A stretch of DNA of 64,000 nt from Azonexus sp. GTDB taxonomy: Bacteria > Pseudomonadota > Gammaproteobacteria > Burkholderiales > Rhodocyclaceae. The DNA lies in the NCBI GenBank assembly GCA_030691385.1, contig JAUYEI010000018.1, positions 62,001-126,000 of the forward strand, in the 5' to 3' direction. Made by a program: the position numbers and the translations under genes. How positions within the stretch are numbered: the stretch's first letter is position 1; each line of letters starts with the position of its first letter. The notes beneath the pieces are model-generated. The model saw only the letters and a program-made list of their open reading frames with translations, did no database searches and was not told where the DNA came from. Positions 41,034-50,384 of this stretch are shown here, piece by piece.

Positions 41034-43955
41034 ATGACACTTCAGGACAACAAGACTCAGGGGTCAGGCAAGCCCATTGTGCTTATTGTCGACGACGTGC
41101 CGGACAACCTTGCCGCCATTTCGGAAATGATCAGCGATCTGGGCGTTGACGTCCGGGTCGCCAACAGTGGCCCGGTCGCCCTTCGCTACGCCAGGCTCCC
41201 CCCCCACCCCGACCTCATCCTGCTCGACGTCATGATGCCCGAGATGGATGGCCATGACGTGCTCCGGGCGCTGCGCGCGGATACCGAAACCCGCGATATT
41301 CCGGTGATATTCGTTACCGCCCTCGACGACCCTGGCAACGAGGAGCGCGGCATCGAGGAAGGCGCCGTCGACTACATCACCAAGCCGATCAATCCGGCCG
41401 TCCTCGGCATACGCGTCAAGGCCCAGCTTGAACTGAAACGGGCCCGCGACATCGTGGCCGGGCAAAAGGCGTGGCTTGAGCAGGAAGTCGCCCGACGCGT
41501 GGCCGAAAACATCCAGCTCGACGCACGACTGCAAATCGCTCTGGCCACCTCCGGTTTCGGCATCTGGGAACACGATCACGAACGCGGCAGCAACCAGTGG
41601 AGTCCCAGCCTGTCACGAATCCTCGGCCTCAGTGAGGGGCCAACAACAATCGCCGCCACACTTGAATTGATCCACCCGGAAGACCGCAACGCGATAGTGC
41701 AGAGCATGGAGGAGCAGCCCGGCCAGGGCGACGAAATCCATGTTGAAGAATTGCGCATGCGCCATGCCGATGGCCACTGGGTATGGATGGAGGCACGGGG
41801 ACGGATACTGCGTCGCGACGCTCAGGGCAAAGCGGCGCTGGTCCTCGGGACCATGGCCGACATCAGCCGGCGCAAGGTGGCAGATGCCGAACATCGCCTG
41901 TCATCGGTTGTGTTTACCGGCATCAGCGATGGTGTCTGCATCACCGATGCCAACGGTGACATTCTGCTCACCAACCAGGCCTTTTCAAAGGTGACCGGTT
42001 ACAGCAGCAGTGAAGCGCTCGGCAAGAATCCCCGCATCCTCCGTTCCGGGGTGCATGGCCCCGAGTTTTATCGCGACATGTGGGAGGCCATCAACCGGCA
42101 CGGCAACTGGCAGGGCGAGATCACCAACCGGCGCAAGGACGGCGAACTGGTGACCGAATGGCTGAACATTTCGGCCGTACGCGACAGAAGAGGGCATCTG
42201 ATCAATTACGTTGGCGTATTCAGCGATCTTTCGGAGCGCCATGCCGCGGCCGAACGCATTCAATACCTGTCCAGCTTCGACCCGCTGACCAACCTGCCCA
42301 ACCGCAGCCTGTTTGCCGATCGCCTCGGTCAGGCGCTGATCAGCGCTCACCGCTTCAATCGGGAGACAGCGGTCATCCTGCTCGATCTCGACCGCTTCCG
42401 TTTCATCAACGACACGCTCGGCCCACCCGTTGGCGACGCGATATTGATCGAGGTGGCGCGCCGCCTCAACCTGCAGGTCCGCGATGGCGACACCATCGGC
42501 CGCCGCTCCGGCAACGAATTCGGCTTCGTGATGGCCAACCTGAGTCACGAGCGGGACACCATCGCGCTCGCCCAGCGCATGCTTGACGCCATCGCTGTTC
42601 CCTTCGAGCTTGGTGAGCACACCATCGCCATTACCGCCTGCATCGGCGTTGCCGTCGCCCCCCGCAACGGTAACGATGTCGACGCGCTGATGAAGTGCGC
42701 CGATGCCGCCCTGCTGCGCACCAAGAAAAGCGGGCAAAACACATTCCGTTTCTATTCACCCGAAATGGATGCCGACGCCGCCCGTCGACTCGGGCTTGAA
42801 GCCGCCTTGCGGCTAGCCCTGCAACGCAATGAACTGGCTGTTCACTACCAGCCACAGATCAGCCTCGACAGCGGCAACATGATAGGCATGGAAGCCCTGC
42901 TGCGCTGGAACAATCCGGAGTTTGGTTCGATATCGCCCGCCGAGTTCATCCCTATCGCCGAAGAAACCGGGCTTATCCTGCCCATCGGCGAATGGGTGTT
43001 GCGCACTGCCTGCCTGCAAACACGGCAATGGCTGGATCTTGGCCTGGCCAGCCTGCGCATTGCGGTCAACCTCTCGTCTCGCCAGTTTCGCCAGGCCAAC
43101 CTATCTGGCCTGGTCAGCCAGTGCCTGGCCGAAACCGGCCTGCCAGCCGGGGCGCTGGAACTGGAGATTACCGAGAGCGCCCTGATCGACGATATCGACG
43201 AAGCCATCGCCCAGTGCCGAAGCCTCAAGGGACTCGGCGTCAAGATTTCGCTCGATGATTTCGGTACCGGCTATTCGTCGCTGGCCTATATCTCGCGCCT
43301 GCCCTTCGACAAGATCAAGATCGACCAGAGCTTTGTCCGCGACATTACCGAAAATCCGGTCAACGCAGCGATTGCTTCGGCGGCCATCGTCATGGCCCGC
43401 AGCCTCAATCTGAGCGTACTGGCCGAAGGCGTCGAAACCGAAGCGCAGGCCAGTTTTCTGCGGAGCCGACGCTGTGACTCGATGCAGGGCTATCTGTTCA
43501 GCAGACCACTGCCGGCGGCGGAGTTCGAGCAACTGCTGGCTGGCAAGAAGCGCCTGCAACTCACCGACACACCACCGGAAAACGCGCAAACGCTGCTTAT
43601 TGTCGACGATGAGCCGAATATCCTGACGTCGTTGTCACGCCTGCTGCGCCGCGAAGGTTTCAACATCCTGACGGCCAACTCACCCGCCGCGGCTTTCGAG
43701 CATCTGGCCAAGCATCCGGTACAGGTCATTCTTTCCGACCAGCGCATGCCCGACATGTCGGGAACCGAGTTTTTCGCCCGGGTTCGCCAGCTCTATCCGG
43801 ACACCATCCGCATCGTATTGACCGGCTACACCGATATCGAATCGGTGACAGGAGCAATCAATCGCGGCGCCATCTACAAATTCCTGACCAAGCCCTGGGA
43901 TGACGACATGCTGCGCGAACAGATTCGCGAAGCTTTCCGGATAGCCAAGGGGTGA
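41034..43955 (+). CDS. REC-PAS-PAS-GGDEF-EAL-REC protein, probable c-di-GMP phosphodiesterase
   Basis: A 973-residue cytoplasmic response regulator with receivers at both ends. REC1 has Asp about 65 (LILLDVMMPEMDG), then come a PAS with a PAC-like segment and a second PAS (DGVCITDANGDILLTNQAFSKVTGY). The GGDEF domain's signature is SGNEF (492-496), so cyclase activity is doubtful although an RxxD site (RDGD) remains. The EAL domain is complete (EALLR at 620, VNLS, ELEITES, DDFGTGYSS, FDKIKIDQSF, AEGVETEAQ). REC2 has Asp about 902 (VILSDQRMPDMSG) and the KPWDDD ending shared with other regulators here. GGGGAGCGGGAAGC precedes the ATG. It overlaps the next gene by GTGA. Confidence 0.93.
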   Translation: MTLQDNKTQGSGKPIVLIVDDVPDNLAAISEMISDLGVDVRVANSGPVALRYARLPPHPDLILLDVMMPEMDGHDVLRALRADTETRDIPVIFVTALDDPGNEERGIEEGAVDYITKPINPAVLGIRVKAQLELKRARDIVAGQKAWLEQEVARRVAENIQLDARLQIALATSGFGIWEHDHERGSNQWSPSLSRILGLSEGPTTIAATLELIHPEDRNAIVQSMEEQPGQGDEIHVEELRMRHADGHWVWMEARGRILRRDAQGKAALVLGTMADISRRKVADAEHRLSSVVFTGISDGVCITDANGDILLTNQAFSKVTGYSSSEALGKNPRILRSGVHGPEFYRDMWEAINRHGNWQGEITNRRKDGELVTEWLNISAVRDRRGHLINYVGVFSDLSERHAAAERIQYLSSFDPLTNLPNRSLFADRLGQALISAHRFNRETAVILLDLDRFRFINDTLGPPVGDAILIEVARRLNLQVRDGDTIGRRSGNEFGFVMANLSHERDTIALAQRMLDAIAVPFELGEHTIAITACIGVAVAPRNGNDVDALMKCADAALLRTKKSGQNTFRFYSPEMDADAARRLGLEAALRLALQRNELAVHYQPQISLDSGNMIGMEALLRWNNPEFGSISPAEFIPIAEETGLILPIGEWVLRTACLQTRQWLDLGLASLRIAVNLSSRQFRQANLSGLVSQCLAETGLPAGALELEITESALIDDIDEAIAQCRSLKGLGVKISLDDFGTGYSSLAYISRLPFDKIKIDQSFVRDITENPVNAAIASAAIVMARSLNLSVLAEGVETEAQASFLRSRRCDSMQGYLFSRPLPAAEFEQLLAGKKRLQLTDTPPENAQTLLIVDDEPNILTSLSRLLRREGFNILTANSPAAAFEHLAKHPVQVILSDQRMPDMSGTEFFARVRQLYPDTIRIVLTGYTDIESVTGAINRGAIYKFLTKPWDDDMLREQIREAFRIAKG

Positions 43956-46654
43956 GCATGAGCCTAAGCCCGCGAGCCGCTTTTCTCTGGCGCTTCCTGC
44001 CGGTGGCTGCTGTGGTCATTATTGGCACATTGCTCCATGGCTATGGCGACGGGATACTTGAGCGATGGATCATTGCCGGCGCCCTGCTCCTTTTGGCGGC
44101 GACAGGCATCCTCGTCTGGCTACGCATACGCATGCGCGAAATGGGGCGCGAAGCACGATTTCATGCCATTTTCGACTACGCCATGGTCGGGATCGCCACG
44201 ACCTCGCCGCAGAAGGAATGGCTTTCGGTCAACCCGGCACTTTGTCGCATCCTGGGTTATGGCGCCGAAGAATTGACGAAAAAAACCTGGGACGAGCTGA
44301 CCCATCCGGATGACATCGCGACCAACCTCAATCAATTTGAGGCCGTATTGCGCGGCGAGTCTGACGGCTACAGCCTGAAAAAACGTTTTATCGCCAAAGA
44401 TGGTTCAATCATCCACACTGCAATTTCGGCACGTGCTATCCGGAACGCTCGTGGCCAGGTTGATTTTTTTGTCGCCATCTTTGAAGACATCAGCCACTGG
44501 GTTCTTGCGGAAAACGAGTTGAATGCATCGGTCAACACGCTGCAGCGGTTTATCGACCACCTGCCCGGCACCGCTTATATCAAGAGCGCCGACTCGCGCA
44601 TTCTGGTTGCCAACAAAGGCTTTCAGGATCAGTTCGGGATCAATCCGGAAGAGATACTGGGCCATCACTCAATCGAGGCCTTTCCCGGCGAATTCGGCAA
44701 AAAAGTCGTCGCTGACGATGCGCGCGTTCTGGCCACGGGCATCACCGAGCGCATCGAAGATGAATGGAACGGACGGGTCTTTGAAAGCACCAAGTTCATC
44801 ATTCCCCGTGACGATGGCAGCGCAGACCTGGGTGACATCACGATCGATGTCACCGAGCGCCGATTGACCGAGCTCAAACTTTCCCAGCAGGCCCGTTGTT
44901 CCGCTGTCTTGTTGGCGTTGCCGAAAAAAGCCGAGGAGCTTTCCGAAAAAGCGTTCATGCAATACGCGCTGGAGCGCGCCGAAGAGCTGACGCAAAGCGT
45001 CATTGGCTTCATGCACCTGGTCAATGACGATGGCGTGAGCATCGAACTGGTTGCCTGGTCGGCCAGCACGCTCAAGAATTACTGTACGGCCGCCTTCGAC
45101 AGTCATTACCCCATTTCCGAGGCCGGCATCTGGGCCGAGGCGGCACGTAAAAAACAACCTGTCGTCGTCAATGACTCCGCCCGCGCCGAGAACAAACACG
45201 GGCCTCCCGCCGGGCACTCGGTACTGAACCGCCTGCTCAGTATTCCGGTCATGGAGGAGGGCGCCGTCCGCATGATGACGGGCGTCGGCAACAAAGCCAG
45301 CGATTACACGGATTTCGACGTCGAAACAGTGCAGTTGATCGGCAGCGAAACCTGGCGCATCGTGCGCCGGCAGCGCTCCGAAAACGCGCTGCGCCTTGCC
45401 ACGCAGGTGGTGAATGCGAGTCCGGTGGTTTGCTTCCGCGCTCGCAGCACCGAAGGCTGGCCTTTGGTCTTTATTTCGGACAATGTCCGGCAATGGGGCT
45501 ACACCCCCAAACAACTCATTGCCGGGCAGCCCAGCGTATTTGATGTCATGCATCCCGATGACCTGCCACGGATACGGGGCGAAACAAACCGTCACGCCGC
45601 TGACGGGGTGTCACGCTTCGCCCTGGAGTACCGCCTGGTCACCGCCGAAGGCCAGGTTGTCTGGGTGCTGGGTCGCACCACCATTCGCCTCGACGCCGAC
45701 GGGAAGCCCGAGTTTTTCGATGGCGTACTGACGGACATTACGGAACGCAAAGCCCAGCAGGCCCTGATGGACGAGGCGCTCGCCCAGCAGAAAAAACTCA
45801 ACAAACGCCTTGAAGAAGCCAACAACCAGTTGATGCAATCGGAAAAAATGGCCTCCATCGGGCAACTGGCGGCCGGTGTTGCCCATGAACTGAACAACCC
45901 GATCGGCTTTGTCCATTCCAATCTGGGCACGCTGGATGGCTACGTGCACGACCTCATAGCCATCATCGCTGCTTATGAAAGCCTGTTCTGCGCGCCGGGC
46001 GAAACCAACCCGCACGCAGATGAAATCAGGCGACTGCTCGAACAGCACGATTTCGCCTTCCTCAAGAACGACATTTTCAGCCTGCTTGCCGAATCGAAGG
46101 ATGGCCTTGGCCGGGTCCGCAAGATCGTCCAGGACCTCAAGAACTTCTCGCGCGTCGGCGAGCAGGAATGGCAGGAAGCGGACTTGCACCAGGGTATCGA
46201 TTCAACCTTGAACATTGTCTGGAACGAACTGAAATACAAGACCAAGGTGGTCAAGGAATACGGCGAGATTCCCCATGTGTTCTGCCTTATTTCACAACTC
46301 AATCAGGTTTTCATGAACCTGCTGGTCAATGCCGGCCACGCCATTGAAACGCAAGGTACCATCACCATTCGCACCAGCCGTCACGGTAACGACAAGGTGT
46401 GCGTCGAAATCAGCGATACTGGCAAGGGCATCGCACCGGAGCACATCAACCGGATTTTCGAGCCGTTCTTTACGACCAAGCCGGTTGGCAAGGGGACCGG
46501 GCTCGGGCTTTCGCTGTCCTACGGGATCATCAAACGGCACGGCGGTCATATCGAGGTTGAAAGCATCGAGGGGCATGGCACCACTTTTCGTCTGTTGCTG
46601 CCCATCAATCCAAAGCAGAACACTGAGCCAAAAGTTTCGGAGACTTCATCATGA
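43952..46654 (+). CDS. Membrane histidine kinase (2 TM, PAS-PAS-GAF-PAS, HisKA, HATPase)
   Basis: A 900-residue kinase. Two spans close together (about 13-30 and 39-57) leave almost no periplasmic domain, so sensing is probably cytoplasmic or in the membrane. Then come PAS (AMVGIATTSPQKEWLSVNPALCRILGYGAEEL), PAS (FIDHLPGTAYIKSADSRILVANKGFQ), GAF (MQYALERAEELTQSVIGFMHLVNDD) and PAS. HisKA has His about 645 (EKMASIGQLAAGVAHELNNPIGF), followed by HATPase_c (FEPFFTTKPVGKGTGLGLSLSYGI). No receiver is attached. The start is GTG at 43952 (GTGA overlap) or ATG at 43958. The HisKA-HATPase half closely resembles those in the 49182 and 52624 genes. Confidence 0.92.
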   Translation: MSMSLSPRAAFLWRFLPVAAVVIIGTLLHGYGDGILERWIIAGALLLLAATGILVWLRIRMREMGREARFHAIFDYAMVGIATTSPQKEWLSVNPALCRILGYGAEELTKKTWDELTHPDDIATNLNQFEAVLRGESDGYSLKKRFIAKDGSIIHTAISARAIRNARGQVDFFVAIFEDISHWVLAENELNASVNTLQRFIDHLPGTAYIKSADSRILVANKGFQDQFGINPEEILGHHSIEAFPGEFGKKVVADDARVLATGITERIEDEWNGRVFESTKFIIPRDDGSADLGDITIDVTERRLTELKLSQQARCSAVLLALPKKAEELSEKAFMQYALERAEELTQSVIGFMHLVNDDGVSIELVAWSASTLKNYCTAAFDSHYPISEAGIWAEAARKKQPVVVNDSARAENKHGPPAGHSVLNRLLSIPVMEEGAVRMMTGVGNKASDYTDFDVETVQLIGSETWRIVRRQRSENALRLATQVVNASPVVCFRARSTEGWPLVFISDNVRQWGYTPKQLIAGQPSVFDVMHPDDLPRIRGETNRHAADGVSRFALEYRLVTAEGQVVWVLGRTTIRLDADGKPEFFDGVLTDITERKAQQALMDEALAQQKKLNKRLEEANNQLMQSEKMASIGQLAAGVAHELNNPIGFVHSNLGTLDGYVHDLIAIIAAYESLFCAPGETNPHADEIRRLLEQHDFAFLKNDIFSLLAESKDGLGRVRKIVQDLKNFSRVGEQEWQEADLHQGIDSTLNIVWNELKYKTKVVKEYGEIPHVFCLISQLNQVFMNLLVNAGHAIETQGTITIRTSRHGNDKVCVEISDTGKGIAPEHINRIFEPFFTTKPVGKGTGLGLSLSYGIIKRHGGHIEVESIEGHGTTFRLLLPINPKQNTEPKVSETSS

Positions 46655-47967
46655 GCGAGGCGATCGCCCCTCCCACCCTGCTCTTCGTCGATGACGAGCC
46701 GGGTATTCTTTCAGCCCTGCGCCGCCTGTTCCGGCCACACGGCTACCGCATTTTCATTGCCGAAGGCGGTGCCGCCGGGCTGGAAGTGCTAGAGAAAGAA
46801 CAAATCGATCTGGTCATTTCCGACATGCGCATGCCGGAAATGGACGGCGCCACTTTCCTCAAGGAGGTTCGTGCTCGCTGGCCCAATGTGATGCGCATCC
46901 TGCTCACGGGCTACGCGGACATCACATCGACCGTTGCCGCGATCAACCAGGGCGAAATCTATCGTTACATTTCGAAACCGTGGGACGACAACGAGATCGT
47001 CAGCATCGTCGCCGAAGCCATCGAACACCAGAACCTCAAGCGGGAAAACCAGCGCCTCTCCTCGCTGACCCTGGCCCAGAATGATCAATTGAAGGAGCTC
47101 AACGCCAGCCTCGAACAAAAGGTTGCCGACCGTACGGCCGAGTTGCGCCAGGCACTGAGCTTTGTCGAGCAAACTCACAGCGAATTGAAAAAGGCATTTC
47201 TGACCAGCGTCCAGGTATTTGCCGGGCTGATCGAACTGCGTAGCGGTCCGGCCGGCAGCCAGATTTCCGGCCATGGCCGGCGGGTGGCAGAACATGCGCG
47301 CAGCGTCGCCCAGCGCCTCAAACTGCCCGATGCCGAGGTCCAGAACATCATGCTGGCCGGCCTGCTGCACGATATCGGCAAGCTCGGCCTGCCCGACGAG
47401 TTGCTGAGCAAGTCCTACAATACGCTGACGCCGGAGCAAAGGGCGCTGGTCATGAAACATCCGGTCATTGGTCAGAACATCCTGATGGGCATCGACAAGT
47501 TCAAGGAGGCAGCCATCCTTGTCCGCCATCACCATGAATGCTACGACGGCAACGGCTTCCCCGACCATCTGGCCGGCATCGCCATTCCACAGGGCAGCCG
47601 CATCCTGCAAGTGGTCAACGAGTACGACTCGCTGATCATCGGCACCTTGGTCCAGCGTGCACTGAGGCCAGCCGAGGCCCTCAATTTTCTCATCGACAAT
47701 CGCGGCAAGCGCTACGACCCCGCCGTTGTCGACGCCTTTGCCACCCTGCTCGCCGAAACGGTCAAGAGCGGCTTTACGGAAACCCCACTGCGCACCATGC
47801 ACTTGAAGTCCGGCATGCTGCTGAGCCGCGACCTCATGCACCGCGATGGCTATCTGCTGCTGGCCAAGGGCACCGCGCTGACCGCAGAAATCATCGGACA
47901 ACTGGTCAAGATGGAAAACTCGGAGCAGCAAACGCTGACCCTCTACATTCGCCAGGAGGAAAAATGA
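46651..47967 (+). CDS. REC-HD-GYP response regulator (RpfG type)
   Basis: A 438-residue protein. The REC domain has Asp about 58 (LVISDMRMPEMDG) and KPWDDNE; a coiled-coil linker follows (QRLSSLTLAQNDQLKELNASLEQKVADRTAELRQAL). The HD-GYP domain has H240-D241 (LLHDIGKLGLPDELL) and the signature YDGNGFPDHLAG, where GYP reads GFP. Metal-ligand histidines are kept (MKHPVIGQ, VRHHHECYDGNG). HD-GYP enzymes hydrolyse c-di-GMP to GMP. A short C-terminal domain follows. Its start overlaps the kinase upstream and its end overlaps the next REC gene, both by 4 bp. Confidence 0.93.
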   Translation: MSEAIAPPTLLFVDDEPGILSALRRLFRPHGYRIFIAEGGAAGLEVLEKEQIDLVISDMRMPEMDGATFLKEVRARWPNVMRILLTGYADITSTVAAINQGEIYRYISKPWDDNEIVSIVAEAIEHQNLKRENQRLSSLTLAQNDQLKELNASLEQKVADRTAELRQALSFVEQTHSELKKAFLTSVQVFAGLIELRSGPAGSQISGHGRRVAEHARSVAQRLKLPDAEVQNIMLAGLLHDIGKLGLPDELLSKSYNTLTPEQRALVMKHPVIGQNILMGIDKFKEAAILVRHHHECYDGNGFPDHLAGIAIPQGSRILQVVNEYDSLIIGTLVQRALRPAEALNFLIDNRGKRYDPAVVDAFATLLAETVKSGFTETPLRTMHLKSGMLLSRDLMHRDGYLLLAKGTALTAEIIGQLVKMENSEQQTLTLYIRQEEK

Positions 47968-48530
47968 GCCGCATCCTGATCGTCGACGACGAGGACTCCA
48001 TCCTCAAGTCCCTCAAGCGCGTCCTGCGCCTGGCGCCGTGCACCTATGGCGCGAAGAGCTACAGCCTCGAGATTGTCGATTTCAATTCGCCGGCAGCGGC
48101 GCTGGAAGCCGCCCGCAACGAAGAATTCGACCTGTTCATGAGCGATTACCGGATGCCGGGCATGGATGGCATCGAGTTCCTCAAGGCGGCCAAGGCCATC
48201 CAGCCCGACGCCGCCCGCCTGATTCTTTCCGGTTACGCCGATCTCAACGCCCTGGTCCGCGCAGTCAACGAAGTCGGCATCGACCGTTTCATCGGCAAGC
48301 CGTGGAACGACTATGACCTCATGTCGGCCATCGGTCAGGCCCTGGCCCACCGCGACCTGATGCTGGAAAACCGCCAGCTGGCCAATCTGGTCCGCCTCGA
48401 AATGGGTGACATCACGCCCGAACAAATCGAAGCCGAACGGCTGGAGCGCATCGAACCCGGCATCACCGAAGTCAACTGGGGGCCGGACGGTTCGGTCGTT
48501 CTCGATCCCGAGTTTCAACACAAAGGCTGA
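47964..48530 (+). CDS. Single-domain response regulator with C-terminal extension
   Basis: A 188-residue protein: REC at about 1-130 (ILIVDDEDSILKSLKRVLRL, phospho-Asp about 61 in LFMSDYRMPGMDG, KPWNDYD), then a helix and a tail with no known output domain (RLEMGDITPEQIEAERLERIEPGITEVNWGPDGSVVLDPEF). It has an insertion in the first loop (APCTYGAKSYSLEIVDFNS). It may act by binding a partner such as the adjacent GTPase or may shuttle phosphate. It overlaps the HD-GYP gene by ATGA and lies 7 bp before the MglA-like gene. Confidence 0.9.
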   Translation: MSRILIVDDEDSILKSLKRVLRLAPCTYGAKSYSLEIVDFNSPAAALEAARNEEFDLFMSDYRMPGMDGIEFLKAAKAIQPDAARLILSGYADLNALVRAVNEVGIDRFIGKPWNDYDLMSAIGQALAHRDLMLENRQLANLVRLEMGDITPEQIEAERLERIEPGITEVNWGPDGSVVLDPEFQHKG

Positions 48531-48537
48531 TTGCGCC

Positions 48538-49185
48538 ATGCCGGAAAGCGATGCCCAGCACCTGAGCTTCAAACTGGTCTATTACGGCCCGGCGCAGAGC
48601 GGCAAGACGACCAATCTGCTGCGCCTGCACGACCTGCTCGCCCCGGAACTGAAGGGCGAGGTCATGACCATGGAGTCCTAGGACGACCGCACGCTGTTCT
48701 TCGATCTGCTGCCCCTCGGCTTTCGCGCGCCATCGGGGCTGCTCATCAAGTTCCGGCTGTTCACCGTGCCCGGCCAGGTCGCCCACGACGGCACGCGCAA
48801 GGCCGTGCTGTCGCGTGCCGATGGTGTGGTTTTCGTGGCCGACGCCGACCGCGCCCAGGAAACCAACAACGGCGAATCCTTCCAGAGCCTGGCCGCCAAC
48901 TGTGCCCGTGTCGGGCTGGATTTCGAGCACCTGCCGATGGTCGTCCAGTTCAACAAGTGCGACCTGCCGAATGCCGTTCCCGAGGCCGAAATCCGCGAAC
49001 GCTGGTCGGCCGCGCCGTGGCCGCTGGTCTTTGCCGTCGCCGTGAGCGGGCAGGGCATAGCAACGACCTTTGAATTGCTCATTCGCACGGTGTACCGGAA
49101 TTTTGGCCCGAATTTGAAATTGCAGACGGAACACGGCCTCAGTGAAGACGCCTTCGTCGCCGGCGCCCTGGGGAAAAGTGCATGA
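48538..49185 (+). pseudogene. MglA-like small Ras-family GTPase interrupted by an in-frame TAG codon
   Basis: The frame from the ATG at 48538 to the TGA at 49185 reads as one MglA-family GTPase of about 215 codons, except for TAG at 48679-48681. Before it: LSFKLVYYGPAQSGKTTNLLRLHDLLAPELKGEVMTMES, with the P-loop. After it: DDRTLFFDLLPLGF, FTVPGQVAHDGTRKAVLSRADGVVFVAD, and NKCD as G4. A single base change (for example from GAG, AAG or CAG) would restore it. All motifs downstream are intact, so decay is recent, or this is a sequencing error, or it is read through. A GTG at 48766 could restart translation but would lack the P-loop. MglA sets cell polarity in Myxococcus; no MglB is adjacent. It overlaps the next kinase by ATGA. 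Confidence 0.88.
49087..49121 (+). repeat. 35-bp dispersed motif, copy I (strong)
   Basis: Core ACGGTGTACCGG (two changes), AATTTT, GGCCC, GAATTTGAAATT. It lies in the 3' part of the MglA-like gene on the coding strand, read T-V-Y-R-N-F-G-P-N-L-K-L. Confidence 0.65.
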
Positions 49186-50384
49186 CCATGGGCTTCGACC
49201 GCGAGTGGCGGCTCGATGAACTGCTCGATGCCGCCAGCCATGAAAAAATCGGCCCGGCACTCAGCGCGTTGCTCGGCGGCGATTTCGCCATTACCGACGA
49301 TGCCGGGAAAGCGCTCTGGGGGCTCCCCTCGGCGGAGGCTCGCCGGGAGGCACTGATCCTCGAACTCGAACCGGTCGGTTATCTGCTCAGCCGCACCGCC
49401 TCGGCAACCGCCCTGACGGCTGCCCGCACTCTGATGCTGGCCCTCCTGCGTGCCCAGATCCGCTTCAAGATGGCATCGACGCTGCACCTTGAATCCGTCG
49501 CCGAAGACTTTGAGTCGCTCAAGCGCGAACACGCCCGCCTCGCCGAATCGGAGGCACGTTACAAGACGCTGTCGGCCGAACTCGAAGCCCGCGTCAAGAA
49601 ACAGGTCGGCGTACTGGAAGAACGTCAGCAGATGCTCTATGAAGCGGAAAAACTCGCCTCGGTCGGCCAACTCGCCGCCGGCATGGCGCACGAGATCAAC
49701 AATCCGCTCGGCTTCGTGCGCAGCAACCTGAGCACCTTCGAAAAGTACGTCGGCAAGTTTGCCGAACTGAAGTCGCACCCGGGCTCGGCTACAGAAAGCT
49801 GGCAGGCGCTCGACCTCGACTTCATTCTCGAAGACAGCATCGACCTGCTCCACGACAGCGCCAAGGGCATGGAGCGCATCGCCCGCATCGTCGCCGATTT
49901 GAAGGCGTTTTCGAACGTCGACCGGGCCAGCGAAGAATATGCCGACCTCAACAACAGCCTGCATGAGGCAGTCAGCATGGTCCAGACACAGATGCCGGCC
50001 GGCATCAATTTCCGTTTCGACCTGCTCCCCCTGCCCAGCATCGTCTGCCTGCCGGGGCATATCAACCAGCTCTTTTTCAATGTCATCCGCAATGCCGTGC
50101 TGGCCATCAAGGATGCAGGGCGGCCGGGCGAAATCAAGATTTCGTCCGAGGCCGACGACGAGGGCATCCACGTCCACATTCACGACAACGGCGTCGGCAT
50201 GAGCAAGGAACAGCTCGAGCATGCCTTCGAGCCCTTCTACACGACCCGGCCCGTCGGCTCAGGCGTCGGCCTCGGGCTGGCCACCGCGCGCAACGTCATC
50301 CAGGCCCATAGCGGCCGCATCAGCCTCGACAGCCAGCCCGATGTCGGCACCACCGTCACCCTGTTCTTTCCGACGCCGTCATGA
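49182..50384 (+). CDS. Cytoplasmic histidine kinase with unassigned N-terminal domain
   Basis: A 400-residue kinase without membrane spans. The first about 105 residues (FDREWRLDELLDAASHEKIGPALSALLGGDFAITDDAGKALWG...LILELEPVGYLLSRT) form a domain I cannot assign, followed by a coiled coil. HisKA has His about 170 (EKLASVGQLAAGMAHEINNPLGFVRSNL), and HATPase_c has DNGVGMSKEQLEHAFEPFYTTRPVGSGVGLGLATARN. It directly follows the MglA-like gene with a 4-bp overlap, so the N-terminal domain could sense the GTPase state; that is only inference from position. Confidence 0.88.
   Translation: MTMGFDREWRLDELLDAASHEKIGPALSALLGGDFAITDDAGKALWGLPSAEARREALILELEPVGYLLSRTASATALTAARTLMLALLRAQIRFKMASTLHLESVAEDFESLKREHARLAESEARYKTLSAELEARVKKQVGVLEERQQMLYEAEKLASVGQLAAGMAHEINNPLGFVRSNLSTFEKYVGKFAELKSHPGSATESWQALDLDFILEDSIDLLHDSAKGMERIARIVADLKAFSNVDRASEEYADLNNSLHEAVSMVQTQMPAGINFRFDLLPLPSIVCLPGHINQLFFNVIRNAVLAIKDAGRPGEIKISSEADDEGIHVHIHDNGVGMSKEQLEHAFEPFYTTRPVGSGVGLGLATARNVIQAHSGRISLDSQPDVGTTVTLFFPTPS

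Noticed and set aside
48679-48681. Amber codon as pyrrolysine or other recoding
   Set aside because: No sign of pyl genes, and all other genes here use TAG, TGA and TAA as ordinary stops; mutation or sequencing error is simpler.
48678-50222. 514-residue minus-strand ORF opposite the MglA-like gene and following kinase
   Set aside because: Shadow; no recognisable domain and covers clear kinase motifs on the other strand.
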